Of a stretch of 11,219 bases of DNA, positions 1-7,688 are shown in pieces. The DNA lies in NCBI GenBank assembly GCA_964225135.1, contig CAXQNQ010000165.1, positions 1 to 11,219 of the forward strand, written 5' to 3'. The DNA is from AM-2324 sp964225135 (GTDB taxonomy: Bacteria > Bacteroidota > Bacteroidia > Chitinophagales > Saprospiraceae). Position numbers and translations under genes: made by a program. The notes under the pieces were generated by a model. The model was not told where the DNA came from and did not search any database. It saw only the letters and a list, made by a program, of their open reading frames with translations. The number at the start of each line of letters is the position of its first letter. Position 1 is the first letter of the stretch.

Positions 1-1971
1 AAGAGCCAGCTTCCCATTCCAAGCTGGAATAACTTCATAGGTCTTTTTTAAAGTTTGAACTAAGAAATTCCTCAAATCATCATGATCTTCTACAACCATA
101 ACTTGAGGAATCTCGACTTCTAATTGGGTGTTTGTATAATTTTCTTTGGGGCAGTATTGAGGTATTTGTCCTTTGAGATAAGAAATATTTAATCGAATGG
201 TAAATTGACTACCTCCAAGTTCAGAATCATGTACAGCAATTTCACCATCCATCTGTTCAACATATGTTTTTACTATGGATAAGCCTATTCCAGTTCCTGT
301 AGCGTCTGCATGACCAATACGATAAAAGCGTTCAAAAATTTTAGCTTTTTCATCAGTTGATATTCCTACACCAGAGTCATCAACCGACAACCAAAAGAAA
401 TCTTCCTTGAGGTCGTAGCTAATCCGTATTTGCCCACCTTTAGGTGTATATTTCAAGGCATTATCAAGCAGATTACTGATAATAGAAAACATTTTGCCTT
501 CATCAATAGTAATTAATAAGTTAGTAGGGCCATCGACCTGAAGTTTGATATCTTCCGTTTTGGCCCAGTTTTGATATTTTAGAATCCATTGTTTCAATAA
601 TTCCGCGAAGTCGCATTCTTCTAAATGCAGATCATCTCCAATAAAACCCGACTGATTGAGCTCTAAAAGTTGTTCTAATATCTTTTGGAGTCCTTTTGCA
701 TTTTTATAAATCACCTTGCCGATATTACTAATATCTGTGTCAGGATGTTGGTCCAGCGTTTTGGCTGGTCCTAGAATAAGGGTTAAAGGTGTTTTGAGGT
801 CGTGTGAAATATTTGATATAAATTCGGTTTTTATACGATCCAACTCCTGTAAGTGTTTGGATTCAACTTCTAATTGCTGTTGTAATTTAATTTTTTCTTG
901 ATGCTCTATGTACATAATCCTGGATGCCAAAAGATTTGCTATCAGATCAAAGATGTATAGATGGGTTTGATTGAAAAATCCCACTTGACTATGCTCTGAA
1001 TCCAAGACACCCAAGACTTGTCCTTCATACAGTATGGGTACACAAATTTCACTTTTCCCAGGATGGCTTCCTTTGATATATCTTTTATCTAGTCTGACAT
1101 CTGGAATCAACTCAGGAATACCACTTTGAGCCACATGACCGATTATTCCCTTACCTAAGTCAATCTGATTGGGGCAAATGGTCTCTTCACTAGTAGAAAT
1201 CCTTGAAAAAAATGTGGCTTTGCGCAATGTTTTTTGATCTGGATTCATCAAAAATATATTGCATTCCTCTAAATCTAAATAGGGTATAAGTTCTGAAATG
1301 ACTTGATCCAGGGCATCCTCTAAGTTTTTATTTTCAGAATGTATGATGGTAAAAACATCTACAATGATGCCTATTTTATTTATTAATGGATTGTCCTCCC
1401 AACTATAGTATTTTAAATGTTTTTGGATGATTCTATGTACCAGTAGAAGCACAAATGCTGTTCCCACAGCAAAAATCATTTCTGTTAATGCGAATGAGGA
1501 ATATAGTCCACCGAATTGCTCTACTTCAAAAATATATGGATAAGTCAAGGAAAAAACCCCAAGCAGATTATAGATGAAATACCATTTATTACTAATGGCA
1601 TTGGAATGTAAGCCCAAGAGTAGGATCAACAAAAAATCTAAGGTCAATAAACTAATATTTGGACTTGCTTGCACATAACTTTGGATACCTAAGGGGGTGA
1701 TGACTATTCCTGTAAGGACCACGTGAAGGATAAGCTCTTTCCTTTGATCTGTGGTAAGTATGATATACAGGCAAATCAAAGCAATGGTAATTAGTGCAAA
1801 AGAGAACATGTAAAAGCCCTCATGGACGTTCCATCTATAGTTTATGAATAATACGAGTGCTTGAAGGATAAAAAATACGGTTGCAGTAAGTTCAAATAAC
1901 CTGTAGGGTTCAATTCGGTGTAGTTCGCTTTCCTTAGGGGGGATTTGATTTTTTCTAGCCTGCACATTCAT
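1..1971 (-). CDS. Hybrid sensor histidine kinase/response regulator with 6-TM, GAF, HisKA, HATPase and REC domains (C-terminus outside window)
   Basis: This is a membrane-bound two-component sensor that should autophosphorylate on histidine and pass the phosphate to its own receiver domain. I translated 657 codons from the ATG at 1971 with no stop. Residues 25-178 form about six hydrophobic segments, near 25-44, 53-73, 80-96, 104-122, 130-148 and 160-178. A GAF-like domain spans about 200-353, followed by a short glutamine-rich linker helix (about 355-378). The HisKA motif SHDLKTPLT carries phosphoacceptor H390. The ATPase has an N-box (N500 and N504 in NLLDNALKY), a G1 box (DDSGVGI, 531-537), an F-box (FERFYR) and a G2 box (TGTGIGLS, 558-565). 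A receiver domain begins near 622 (VMVVEDHDD with acidic residues 628-632), but its phosphoacceptor Asp lies beyond the left edge, and an output domain could follow it. The first in-frame ATG was taken as the start. The signal and target genes are not known. It is divergent from the YecM gene. Confidence 0.95.
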   Translation of the reverse strand, partial: MNVQARKNQIPPKESELHRIEPYRLFELTATVFFILQALVLFINYRWNVHEGFYMFSFALITIALICLYIILTTDQRKELILHVVLTGIVITPLGIQSYVQASPNISLLTLDFLLILLLGLHSNAISNKWYFIYNLLGVFSLTYPYIFEVEQFGGLYSSFALTEMIFAVGTAFVLLLVHRIIQKHLKYYSWEDNPLINKIGIIVDVFTIIHSENKNLEDALDQVISELIPYLDLEECNIFLMNPDQKTLRKATFFSRISTSEETICPNQIDLGKGIIGHVAQSGIPELIPDVRLDKRYIKGSHPGKSEICVPILYEGQVLGVLDSEHSQVGFFNQTHLYIFDLIANLLASRIMYIEHQEKIKLQQQLEVESKHLQELDRIKTEFISNISHDLKTPLTLILGPAKTLDQHPDTDISNIGKVIYKNAKGLQKILEQLLELNQSGFIGDDLHLEECDFAELLKQWILKYQNWAKTEDIKLQVDGPTNLLITIDEGKMFSIISNLLDNALKYTPKGGQIRISYDLKEDFFWLSVDDSGVGISTDEKAKIFERFYRIGHADATGTGIGLSIVKTYVEQMDGEIAVHDSELGGSQFTIRLNISYLKGQIPQYCPKENYTNTQLEVEIPQVMVVEDHDDLRNFLVQTLKKTYEVIPAWNGKLAL

Positions 1972-2089
1972 TGCATGAAAAATATATAATTAATTTAATT
2001 ATAGGTTGTTTAGAAGCTTTTTATTTTAATTTTCGTGCAATTTATGTTAGATATGGGTAGTTGCATTATTCAAATGTTCAATTCTTAAG
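1972..2089. promoter_or_regulatory. Divergent intergenic spacer with AT-only palindrome
   Basis: This 118-nt spacer separates the divergent starts of the sensor kinase (1971, minus) and the YecM gene (2090, plus), so it must hold the promoters of both unless one is read from elsewhere. It contains a perfect 19-nt AT-only palindrome at 1985-2003 (nine-base arms around T1994), ending 14 nt from the kinase start codon. I see no convincing TTTG/TAnnTTTG pair in either direction; the nearest is TATGTTAG at 2043-2050, one mismatch from the -7 box. There is no Shine-Dalgarno sequence before either gene. Confidence 0.4.
1985..2003. repeat. 19-bp AT-only inverted repeat upstream of kinase gene
   Basis: TATAATTAA at 1985-1993 and TTAATTATA at 1995-2003 are exact reverse complements around one central T. 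The site lies just upstream of the kinase start, where an operator or promoter melting region would be. Palindromes made only of A and T arise readily by chance in DNA this AT-rich, so a regulatory role is inference only. Confidence 0.3.
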
Positions 2090-2602
2090 ATGGATTTATT
2101 TCAAGCCCTTGATGGGACGCTAGCATTTGGCAGAAATTTATTTACACGTTTAGATAGGTTACAGATTGATTACAAAACATTGCATTTGGATCATATTTGT
2201 TTTAGAGTAGCCTCTCAAATGGAATATGATGCTATGAAATCTTTCCTTTTGGAAAACAATCAATTACTGGTGGAGCATCCGGTGCAAGGCAGAATGATAG
2301 CTACCTTTAAATTGAGTAATCCATTATTTTTCCCAGATAGAACTATTGATGTGTTAGAATTACCAGCACCTAAGGTGGGTTCGCATTATCCTACCGGATA
2401 TGAGCATGTTGAATTTGTTTGGCCCGATCGATTGGAGCAATTAATGGAGCTATACCCTCATTTAGATTGGGATAAAAAAGGGCTTTCCAAACCTATTAAT
2501 AGAGATTTAAGATTAGCTTTGGACTCCAGTTGTTCAGTCAAATTTCATGAACAATCCCTGGAGCAGGTAATAGCAAAAGAAAAGCATGGAAGGCATGAGT
2601 AA
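2090..2602 (+). CDS. yecM: YecM-family protein (VOC/glyoxalase-like fold)
   Basis: This 170-residue protein matches the YecM family along its length, close to the size of E. coli YecM (about 190 aa). Shared signatures as I recall the E. coli protein are LDHICFRV (33-40), an FKL..P segment (73-78), VLELPAPK followed by YPTGYEHVEFV (88-110), and the tail SVKFHEQSLEQVIAKEK (149-165). YecM has a vicinal-oxygen-chelate-like fold with a putative metal site. H35, H106, E108 and H153 are the visible candidate ligands, but the substrate is unknown. It has no signal peptide or membrane segment, so it is cytoplasmic. The start at 2090 is the first ATG in frame and has no Shine-Dalgarno, as is usual in Bacteroidota. 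Its end overlaps the start of rlmF, suggesting translational coupling. Confidence 0.88.
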   Translation: MDLFQALDGTLAFGRNLFTRLDRLQIDYKTLHLDHICFRVASQMEYDAMKSFLLENNQLLVEHPVQGRMIATFKLSNPLFFPDRTIDVLELPAPKVGSHYPTGYEHVEFVWPDRLEQLMELYPHLDWDKKGLSKPINRDLRLALDSSCSVKFHEQSLEQVIAKEKHGRHE

Positions 2603-3518
2603 AAGTGAATTACACTCAAGAAATAAGCATAGGGAGGGCTATGATATGCAAAAGTTGGTTCAACGTGTCCCAGCATTGCAACCCTTTATTAAGAAGAACC
2701 CTACAGGTGTTGATAGTATAGATTGGTCAGATTCCCAAGCAGTGTTATTATTGAACAAAGCTTTATTGTTAGAATATTACAATCTGCAAAATTGGTCGAT
2801 TCCCCAAGGATTTCTCTGTCCTCCCGTGCCAGGTCGAGCAGACTATATTCATTATGTAGCCGATCTTTTAGCTAGTGAAAATGATGATAAGATTCCTACA
2901 GGTAAGGGGATAAAAATCTTTGATTTAGGCGTTGGAGCCAATTGTATTTATCCTATTATTGGAGCTGCTGAATACGGATGGCGATTTGTTGGTGTTGAAT
3001 CTAATCCAAGAGCCTTTAAATCTGCAAAGGGCATTGTAGCCTTTAATGATCACTTGCGCAATAAAGTAGAAATCAGGCAGCAGATTGATCCGTCCAGTTT
3101 TATTCAGGAAGTGATTAGACCCAATGAATTCTTTGATGCTTTAATGTGTAATCCACCTTTTTATAGTAGTGTAGAAGAGGCGGAATACCATAATCAACAA
3201 AAACAGCGGAATTTAAAACCTGATTCTGCAAAAGTTTCGAGGAACTTTGGTGGTCAAAGCCATGAACTAGTTACAACTGGAGGTGAATTAACTTTTATTC
3301 AAGGATTGATTGAGGCTTCCGCTTTGTTTCCAACAAGGGTTTTTTGGTATACTACATTAGTATCCAGTGGGCGGCATTTGAATGTTTTTTATAAACAATT
3401 GAAAGAACTCAAAGTTACCGAGTATAAGACTATCGAAATGAAACAAGGCAATAAAATAAGCAGGTGTTTAGCTTGGACATTTTTGCGTCCTTCAGAGCGT
3501 AAAAAATGGAAATTTTAA
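2595..3518 (+). CDS. rlmF: 23S rRNA (adenine(1618)-N(6))-methyltransferase RlmF
   Basis: RlmF uses S-adenosylmethionine to methylate N6 of adenine 1618 in 23S rRNA. The 307-residue product resembles E. coli RlmF (YbiN, about 308 aa) from end to end. It has an N-terminal LHSRNKHREGYD, the block GFLCPPVPGRADYIHY (72-87), the SAM-binding motif DLGVGANCIYP (from 110), the catalytic NPPF motif (186-189), NFGGQ, the GGELTFI segment, and a C-terminal SRCLAWTF. I chose the ATG at 2595 because it gives the family-like opening MSKSELHSRN. An in-frame ATG at 2586 would add three residues and cannot be excluded. Starting at 2595 overlaps the YecM stop by 8 nt (17 nt from 2586), so the two genes are almost certainly one transcript. 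Confidence 0.95.
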   Translation: MSKSELHSRNKHREGYDMQKLVQRVPALQPFIKKNPTGVDSIDWSDSQAVLLLNKALLLEYYNLQNWSIPQGFLCPPVPGRADYIHYVADLLASENDDKIPTGKGIKIFDLGVGANCIYPIIGAAEYGWRFVGVESNPRAFKSAKGIVAFNDHLRNKVEIRQQIDPSSFIQEVIRPNEFFDALMCNPPFYSSVEEAEYHNQQKQRNLKPDSAKVSRNFGGQSHELVTTGGELTFIQGLIEASALFPTRVFWYTTLVSSGRHLNVFYKQLKELKVTEYKTIEMKQGNKISRCLAWTFLRPSERKKWKF

Positions 3519-3554
3519 CGAATTTGTTGTTCTAATTAAGAAAAAATCTATAGC

Positions 3555-3588
3555 TTTCGAAACTCGACAAACAAGGGTGGTTTCGAAG
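3555..3588. repeat. Inverted repeat between convergent rlmF and small ORF
   Basis: TTTCGAAAC at 3555-3563 pairs with GTTTCGAAG at 3580-3588: eight Watson-Crick pairs plus one G-T, with a 16-nt loop. It starts 36 nt after the rlmF stop. The plus strand has no T-run after it. On the minus strand six T residues (complement of 3541-3546) follow the stem after 8 nt, which is too far for a textbook intrinsic terminator. Its position between convergent genes suggests a weak or bidirectional terminator, but this is inference. Confidence 0.4.
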
Positions 3589-3657
3589 ATGATTTCAAAT
3601 GTTTGGCTTGATACTTAAACTCAATCAGTTATAAGAAAAAGATTAGCACCTTAAAGC

Positions 3658-3873
3658 TTAAACATCGAAACCATTTCCTTTTTTAGTAAAAATATGATTA
3701 TAGTTAGGCTTACCTTTTTGCCGCATCTTTTTTAAACGGCGTTGCACCACACGTAGTACTGTTTTTTCTGAGAAAGACTCCTCAGAATAGAAATGCCTGC
3801 CCTGAACAAAACCATGCTGTTTATCACTTTTACTCGAAGTGATTATTCCATCCTTTTTATTTTTCTTTTTCAT
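3658..3873 (-). CDS. Small lysine-rich basic protein, hypothetical
   Basis: I do not recognise this 71-residue protein. It opens with a lysine-rich stretch (MKKKNKKDG), has a mixed middle part, then a basic helix-like segment (VLRVVQRRLKKMRQKGK, about residues 39-55), and ends KKGNGFDV. There is no signal peptide, membrane segment or cysteine. The composition suggests a cytoplasmic nucleic-acid- or ribosome-associated protein, but this is a guess from charge alone. In favour of a real gene: it fills an otherwise empty spacer, its codon use looks like its neighbours', and it does not shadow another gene. Against: no Shine-Dalgarno, no clear promoter, and AT-rich spacers yield lysine-rich frames by chance. 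It converges with rlmF and diverges from the glycosyltransferase gene. Confidence 0.5.
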   Translation of the reverse strand: MKKKNKKDGIITSSKSDKQHGFVQGRHFYSEESFSEKTVLRVVQRRLKKMRQKGKPNYNHIFTKKGNGFDV

Positions 3874-3971
3874 GTGTAGATTGATCTAAACTTGAATTTT
3901 TGGGAATAAAAAAAATCTAAGTGTTTGAAATAGCTTCTAGCAAGGTTAGTTTAAACAAGGCTGAGATTGGT

Positions 3972-4011
3972 GGAATTAATCGTAAAACACTACTTGTCAA
4001 AGATTAATTCC
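3972..4011. repeat. Perfect 10-bp inverted repeat in the spacer before the GT39 gene
   Basis: GGAATTAATC (3972-3981) and GATTAATTCC (4002-4011) are exact reverse complements separated by 20 nt; two G-T pairs could extend the stem outward. It lies between the divergent small ORF (start 3873) and glycosyltransferase (start 4104), upstream of the proposed -7 box. No T-tract follows on the plus strand. It could be a dyad operator with half-sites spaced three helical turns apart (30 bp start to start), or a structured leader. Confidence 0.45.
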
Positions 4012-4074
4012 GTAGATATTCATAAAAAATCATTTTGTAATCTTTATTCCAAATTTATTTCTGACTACTTTCCT

Positions 4075-4082
4075 TAAATTTG
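4075..4082 (+). promoter_or_regulatory. Bacteroidota -7 promoter box (TAnnTTTG) for the GT39 gene
   Basis: TAAATTTG is an exact match to the Bacteroidota -7 consensus TAnnTTTG. It would place transcription initiation near 4086-4089, leaving about 15-18 nt of leader before the ATG at 4104. No TTTG lies at the expected -33 position; the nearest is at 4034-4037, too far upstream. The assignment therefore rests on one box and its position. Confidence 0.4.
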
Positions 4083-4103
4083 CTGAAGAAAAATTATTGT
4101 GGC

Positions 4104-5717
4104 ATGCGCATTTTGCAAAGCAGACAGTTGGTGTGGTTGGTCTTCATAATTATTTTATTCATGCTATTAGTGAATAATGGATTGACCTTATGGGATCAGG
4201 ATGAAGCGGCTTATGCTGGCTTTGGGAAACGTATGCTAGAGACTGGGGATTGGCTTATACCCAATTTTCCTTGGTCCGATGTGCATCGAAAAACACCTTT
4301 TCATTTTTGGAATATTGCTACCATGTTCTCCTTTTTTGGTGTTAGTGAGTTCACTATGCGCTTATCTTCAGTAGCTTATATTTGGGGGACATGTTTAATC
4401 CTCTTCTATGGATTGCGTAAATATTTAGGCGAGGATACTATGTTATTGGCTGTTGTCGTTTTGGCCAGTTCTTTTTTGGTACCTGCTCTAGCAAAAATAG
4501 CTGTCACAGATGCCACCTTACTCTTCTTTTCTACGCTATGTGCTTTATCAATAATTAAGGTTCTTAAAGACTTCAAGTGGTATTGGGTTGGAATTTTTTG
4601 GTTATCCTTTGCTTTAGCCTTATTAACCAAAGGACCCCCTATAATCATATTCACAGGTTGCATGGCCTTAGGGGTTTTGATTTTTTATCCAAAGCGCTGG
4701 GATTTACTTAAGTTTCATCCCTGGTTTGGCCTTCCTTTGGCCTGCTTGCCTTTATATTTTTGGGGAAAAGCAACGGTAGCAGTAGATGATGGAGCTTTTA
4801 TCTCTTGGATGTATGATTGGTATGTTTTAAAGCGGATTAGTGGATCTGTATTTGGTCAAACTGGACCGCCTGGAACACACCTGTTAGGTATCTTCGGCTT
4901 CTTTTTACCATACCTTATGTTTATCCCTGCCCTTTTAAAGGATAGTATACAGTCGTTTAAATCTAAAAATGAAATACATTTCTTAGTTGTTTTATGGTTT
5001 ATTGCTGGCTGGTTGATCTATGAGTTTTCGGCTTCAAAATTACCGGCTTATGTGATCGTTGCGCATGTGCCTTTTGCTATTTTAATAGCTCAGTCTATGC
5101 TTAATATCACTAAGCGAAAGGCGATTAATACCTTTCAATGGAAAGTTGTTTTAACGATTTTTATTAGTCTAATTAGTGCAGGGATTTCTGTGGCTCCTTT
5201 CTTGATGGATGGGCTAGAATCCTTTGAACAAATGGCTGTTTGGTTGGGTTTTGGATTTGAATTCGTATGTATAATGGTGATTTGGGGAAGTGATAAGCTA
5301 CAGTTAAAAAATTATGCCTTAGCCTGGTTATTATTCCAAAGTGTTTGTTGGACAGTAATATATCCCAAGGTTGATAGTTTACACAATATCACTAGACTTA
5401 TAGCAGTAGACTTGCATAATCAGGTTCATCCAAATGCCTACATTATTATTGCAAATAATACTGGACGACCTCCTAGCTTGTTTTACTACTTGGAGCAATA
5501 TTTTGGTCAAGTGAGGGAAGAAACTAAAGTAGATAAATTAATAGATGCATATCAATCTGATATGCCAACCGTTTTGATATTGAGTGAAAAACTTACGGAT
5601 AAGTTGGATCTAAATTTAGTTGAATCAGATTCAATCACCTATACGGGGAAATTAGCCGATCGTGAAGATTCCGTTAAGTATGTAATCCTTTTGAATAAGG
5701 CGGCACAGAAAAACTAA
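4104..5717 (+). CDS. GT39/ArnT-like integral membrane glycosyltransferase (PMT_2 family)
   Basis: This 537-residue polytopic membrane protein belongs to the dolichyl-phosphate-mannose/ArnT superfamily, which moves a sugar from a polyprenyl-phosphate donor to lipid A, protein or another glycolipid at the outer face of the inner membrane. A first TM helix is followed by the catalytic loop LWDQDEAAYA, with the acidic pair at 33-34. HRKTPFHFW (61-69) corresponds to the family's KPPxxxW-type loop, and LTKGPP (about 174-179) is the conserved cytoplasmic-side motif. About eleven to thirteen hydrophobic helices run to about residue 425, and the last 100 residues form a soluble domain. The acceptor cannot be told from sequence. 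The start was set at ATG 4104; the frame is open from a TTG at 4080, but that codon lies inside the -7 box. It is 77 nt from the amylase gene, which appears to have its own promoter. Confidence 0.88.
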   Translation: MRILQSRQLVWLVFIIILFMLLVNNGLTLWDQDEAAYAGFGKRMLETGDWLIPNFPWSDVHRKTPFHFWNIATMFSFFGVSEFTMRLSSVAYIWGTCLILFYGLRKYLGEDTMLLAVVVLASSFLVPALAKIAVTDATLLFFSTLCALSIIKVLKDFKWYWVGIFWLSFALALLTKGPPIIIFTGCMALGVLIFYPKRWDLLKFHPWFGLPLACLPLYFWGKATVAVDDGAFISWMYDWYVLKRISGSVFGQTGPPGTHLLGIFGFFLPYLMFIPALLKDSIQSFKSKNEIHFLVVLWFIAGWLIYEFSASKLPAYVIVAHVPFAILIAQSMLNITKRKAINTFQWKVVLTIFISLISAGISVAPFLMDGLESFEQMAVWLGFGFEFVCIMVIWGSDKLQLKNYALAWLLFQSVCWTVIYPKVDSLHNITRLIAVDLHNQVHPNAYIIIANNTGRPPSLFYYLEQYFGQVREETKVDKLIDAYQSDMPTVLILSEKLTDKLDLNLVESDSITYTGKLADREDSVKYVILLNKAAQKN

Positions 5718-5735
5718 ATATTTGATTCTGAGCAA

Positions 5736-5766
5736 TTTGTGTTTTTAGATAATTTCAGTAGTTTCG
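5736..5766 (+). promoter_or_regulatory. Bacteroidota-type promoter for the GH13 gene
   Basis: TTTG at 5736-5739 and TAGTTTCG at 5759-5766 (one mismatch to TAnnTTTG) are separated by 19 nt. Their centres lie 25 bp apart, as expected for boxes centred at about -33 and -7. Initiation near 5770 would leave a leader of about 25 nt before the ATG at 5795. No inverted repeat or other operator is evident here. Confidence 0.4.
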
Positions 5767-5794
5767 ATTAGAAAGTCAAACCATAATTTTTGAT

Positions 5795-7663
5795 ATGAAA
5801 ATCATCCCTAGATACTGTTTTTACACAGTGTTGTATTTATGCTTTATCGGTATAGTTTCTCCGCTACAAGGCCAAGATTTAATTGTTCAACCCCCCAATT
5901 GGTGGCAGGGTATGCAAAACAGTTCCTTACAGCTTTTAGTGCATGGAAATGCAATAGGTAAATCTGAGGTGAGCTTATTAGATCCAGACAATTTGAAGGT
6001 ACAAATAGTATCTGTTGAACAAGCAGAAAGTCTCAATTACTTGTTCATCAACTTAGACTTATCTCAGCTTACTCAGGCAGGACAAGTAGTTTTCCAATTT
6101 GATTTTGGTGGCAGAAGACCTTCTTGGTCATACACCTTTGAATTCAAGGATCGACAGCAAAACGGAGCAGATTTTGTTGGCTTTGATCAATCAGACGTCA
6201 TTTACTTAATCACACCTGATCGATTTGCTTCTGGGGACTCTTCCAATGATTTGATAGAGTCTATGGCTGAAGCTAAATTAGATCGATCTGCTGAAGGAGG
6301 CAGACACGGAGGAGATATTCAAGGGATAATTAATCATTTAGATTATTTAAATGATTTGGGCGTTACTGCTATTTGGCCAAGTCCTCTATTGGTAAATGAT
6401 ATGGAAAGCTATTCCTATCATGGTTATGCTATAACCGATTATTATACGGTTGATCCTAGGTTTGGAGATTTGGATAAATATATTGAATTGGCTGATGCAA
6501 TGCGCAAAAGAGGCATGAAGCTTATCTTGGATGGTATTGTAAATCATTGTGGTATTAGGCATTGGTGGATGCAGGACAAACCATTTAGCGATTGGGTCAA
6601 TAATCCGGGTGATTATGTTTGGACGAATCACAGAAGAACAACCCATGTAGATCCCTATGCTTCAGAGGTAGATAAGGATCGAAATGTAAGTGGATGGTTC
6701 GATCGATCTATGCCAGACTTGAATCAACGAAATCCCTACATGGCAACCTACCTGATTCAGAATTCAATTTGGTGGGTAGAAACATTAGGTCTTGGGGGCA
6801 TAAGGCAGGATACTTATCCATACCCATTCCCAGAATTCTTATCGGATTGGACCTGCGCTATCATGAATGAATATCCCAATTTTAATATTGTAGGAGAGGA
6901 GTGGTCTTACAATCCATTGATAGTAGCACAATGGCAGACGGGTAAAGCAGATCAGTTAGGGTCTTGTTTGAAAACTGTGATGGATTTTCCTGGACAAGGA
7001 AACATTATACAGGCTTTGAATGATACCCTTGGATGGAATCTAGGTTTTCATAAAGTATACGAAGGCTTAGCCAATGATTTTGTGTATGCCAATCCACAGG
7101 ATCTAATGGTGTTTCTGGATAATCACGATATGGATCGTGTGTATACTCAATTGAATGAATCCCTTGACTTAACAAAGATGGCATTGACCTATCTAGCAAC
7201 TATCCGAGGTATTCCTCAAATGTACTATGGAACTGAAATACTAATGAGTAACAAAGGCTATTCTGGAAATCACGGGGTCATAAGAACAGATTTTCCGGGA
7301 GGGTTTCCTGGAGATCAGGTAAGTGCTAAAGATAAAATTGGACTTACTGCGGAGCAAAAAGAAATGCAAGACTTTACTAAAAGCTTACTGAATTGGCGAA
7401 AAGAGCAAACTACTATCCATCATGGAAAGTTGATGCATTTCGCGCCAATGGATGGAGTCTATGTATATTTCAGATATACAGATGCGCATAAAATCATGGT
7501 GGTATTCAACAAAGGGGATGAGGAGGTGAACTTGGATTTAGCTAACTACAAAGAATTACTAAACAGTCATCGAGCAATAAAGTATTTTGATAATTCGGAC
7601 TGGTCTATCGCTCCTTCTAGCTTAAATGCTCCACCAGGAGCAACGATTTATGAGTTTAAATAA
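5795..7663 (+). CDS. Secreted GH13 alpha-amylase family enzyme, SusA-like neopullulanase/cyclomaltodextrinase
   Basis: The enzyme should hydrolyse alpha-1,4-glucans such as starch, pullulan or cyclodextrins in the periplasm. A signal peptide covers about residues 1-26 (cleavage near LQG|QD) and has no lipobox. A cyclomaltodextrinase N-terminal domain follows, starting at PPNWWQGM (about 33-125). The (beta/alpha)8 barrel carries all GH13 motifs: region I DGIVNH (246-251), region V MPDLN (306-310), region II GGIRQD with nucleophile D339, region III VGEEW with acid/base E368, and region IV FLDNHD with transition-state Asp445. A C-terminal beta domain ends in PPGATIYEFK. The length (622 aa) is close to that of Bacteroides SusA, whose role it most resembles. 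No susB, C, D or R homologue is present here. The start at 5795 gives a normal signal peptide. A hairpin terminator lies 25 nt past the stop. Confidence 0.93.
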   Translation: MKIIPRYCFYTVLYLCFIGIVSPLQGQDLIVQPPNWWQGMQNSSLQLLVHGNAIGKSEVSLLDPDNLKVQIVSVEQAESLNYLFINLDLSQLTQAGQVVFQFDFGGRRPSWSYTFEFKDRQQNGADFVGFDQSDVIYLITPDRFASGDSSNDLIESMAEAKLDRSAEGGRHGGDIQGIINHLDYLNDLGVTAIWPSPLLVNDMESYSYHGYAITDYYTVDPRFGDLDKYIELADAMRKRGMKLILDGIVNHCGIRHWWMQDKPFSDWVNNPGDYVWTNHRRTTHVDPYASEVDKDRNVSGWFDRSMPDLNQRNPYMATYLIQNSIWWVETLGLGGIRQDTYPYPFPEFLSDWTCAIMNEYPNFNIVGEEWSYNPLIVAQWQTGKADQLGSCLKTVMDFPGQGNIIQALNDTLGWNLGFHKVYEGLANDFVYANPQDLMVFLDNHDMDRVYTQLNESLDLTKMALTYLATIRGIPQMYYGTEILMSNKGYSGNHGVIRTDFPGGFPGDQVSAKDKIGLTAEQKEMQDFTKSLLNWRKEQTTIHHGKLMHFAPMDGVYVYFRYTDAHKIMVVFNKGDEEVNLDLANYKELLNSHRAIKYFDNSDWSIAPSSLNAPPGATIYEFK

Positions 7664-7688
7664 AAAACTATCAAAATCTTAGGGCATG

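Noticed and set aside
716..901. 61-codon plus-strand frame inside the kinase gene
   Set aside because: It is antisense to the HisKA region, whose motifs are intact on the minus strand, and the peptide has no recognisable domain.
4406..4663. 85-codon minus-strand frame inside the GT39 gene
   Set aside because: It is antisense to clear membrane helices of a family member and lacks any signal of its own.
6386..6646. 86-codon minus-strand frame inside the amylase gene
   Set aside because: It overlaps the conserved GH13 region I on the opposite strand, a shadow frame.
7005..7199. 64-codon minus-strand frame inside the amylase gene
   Set aside because: It overlaps GH13 region IV on the opposite strand and has no independent support.
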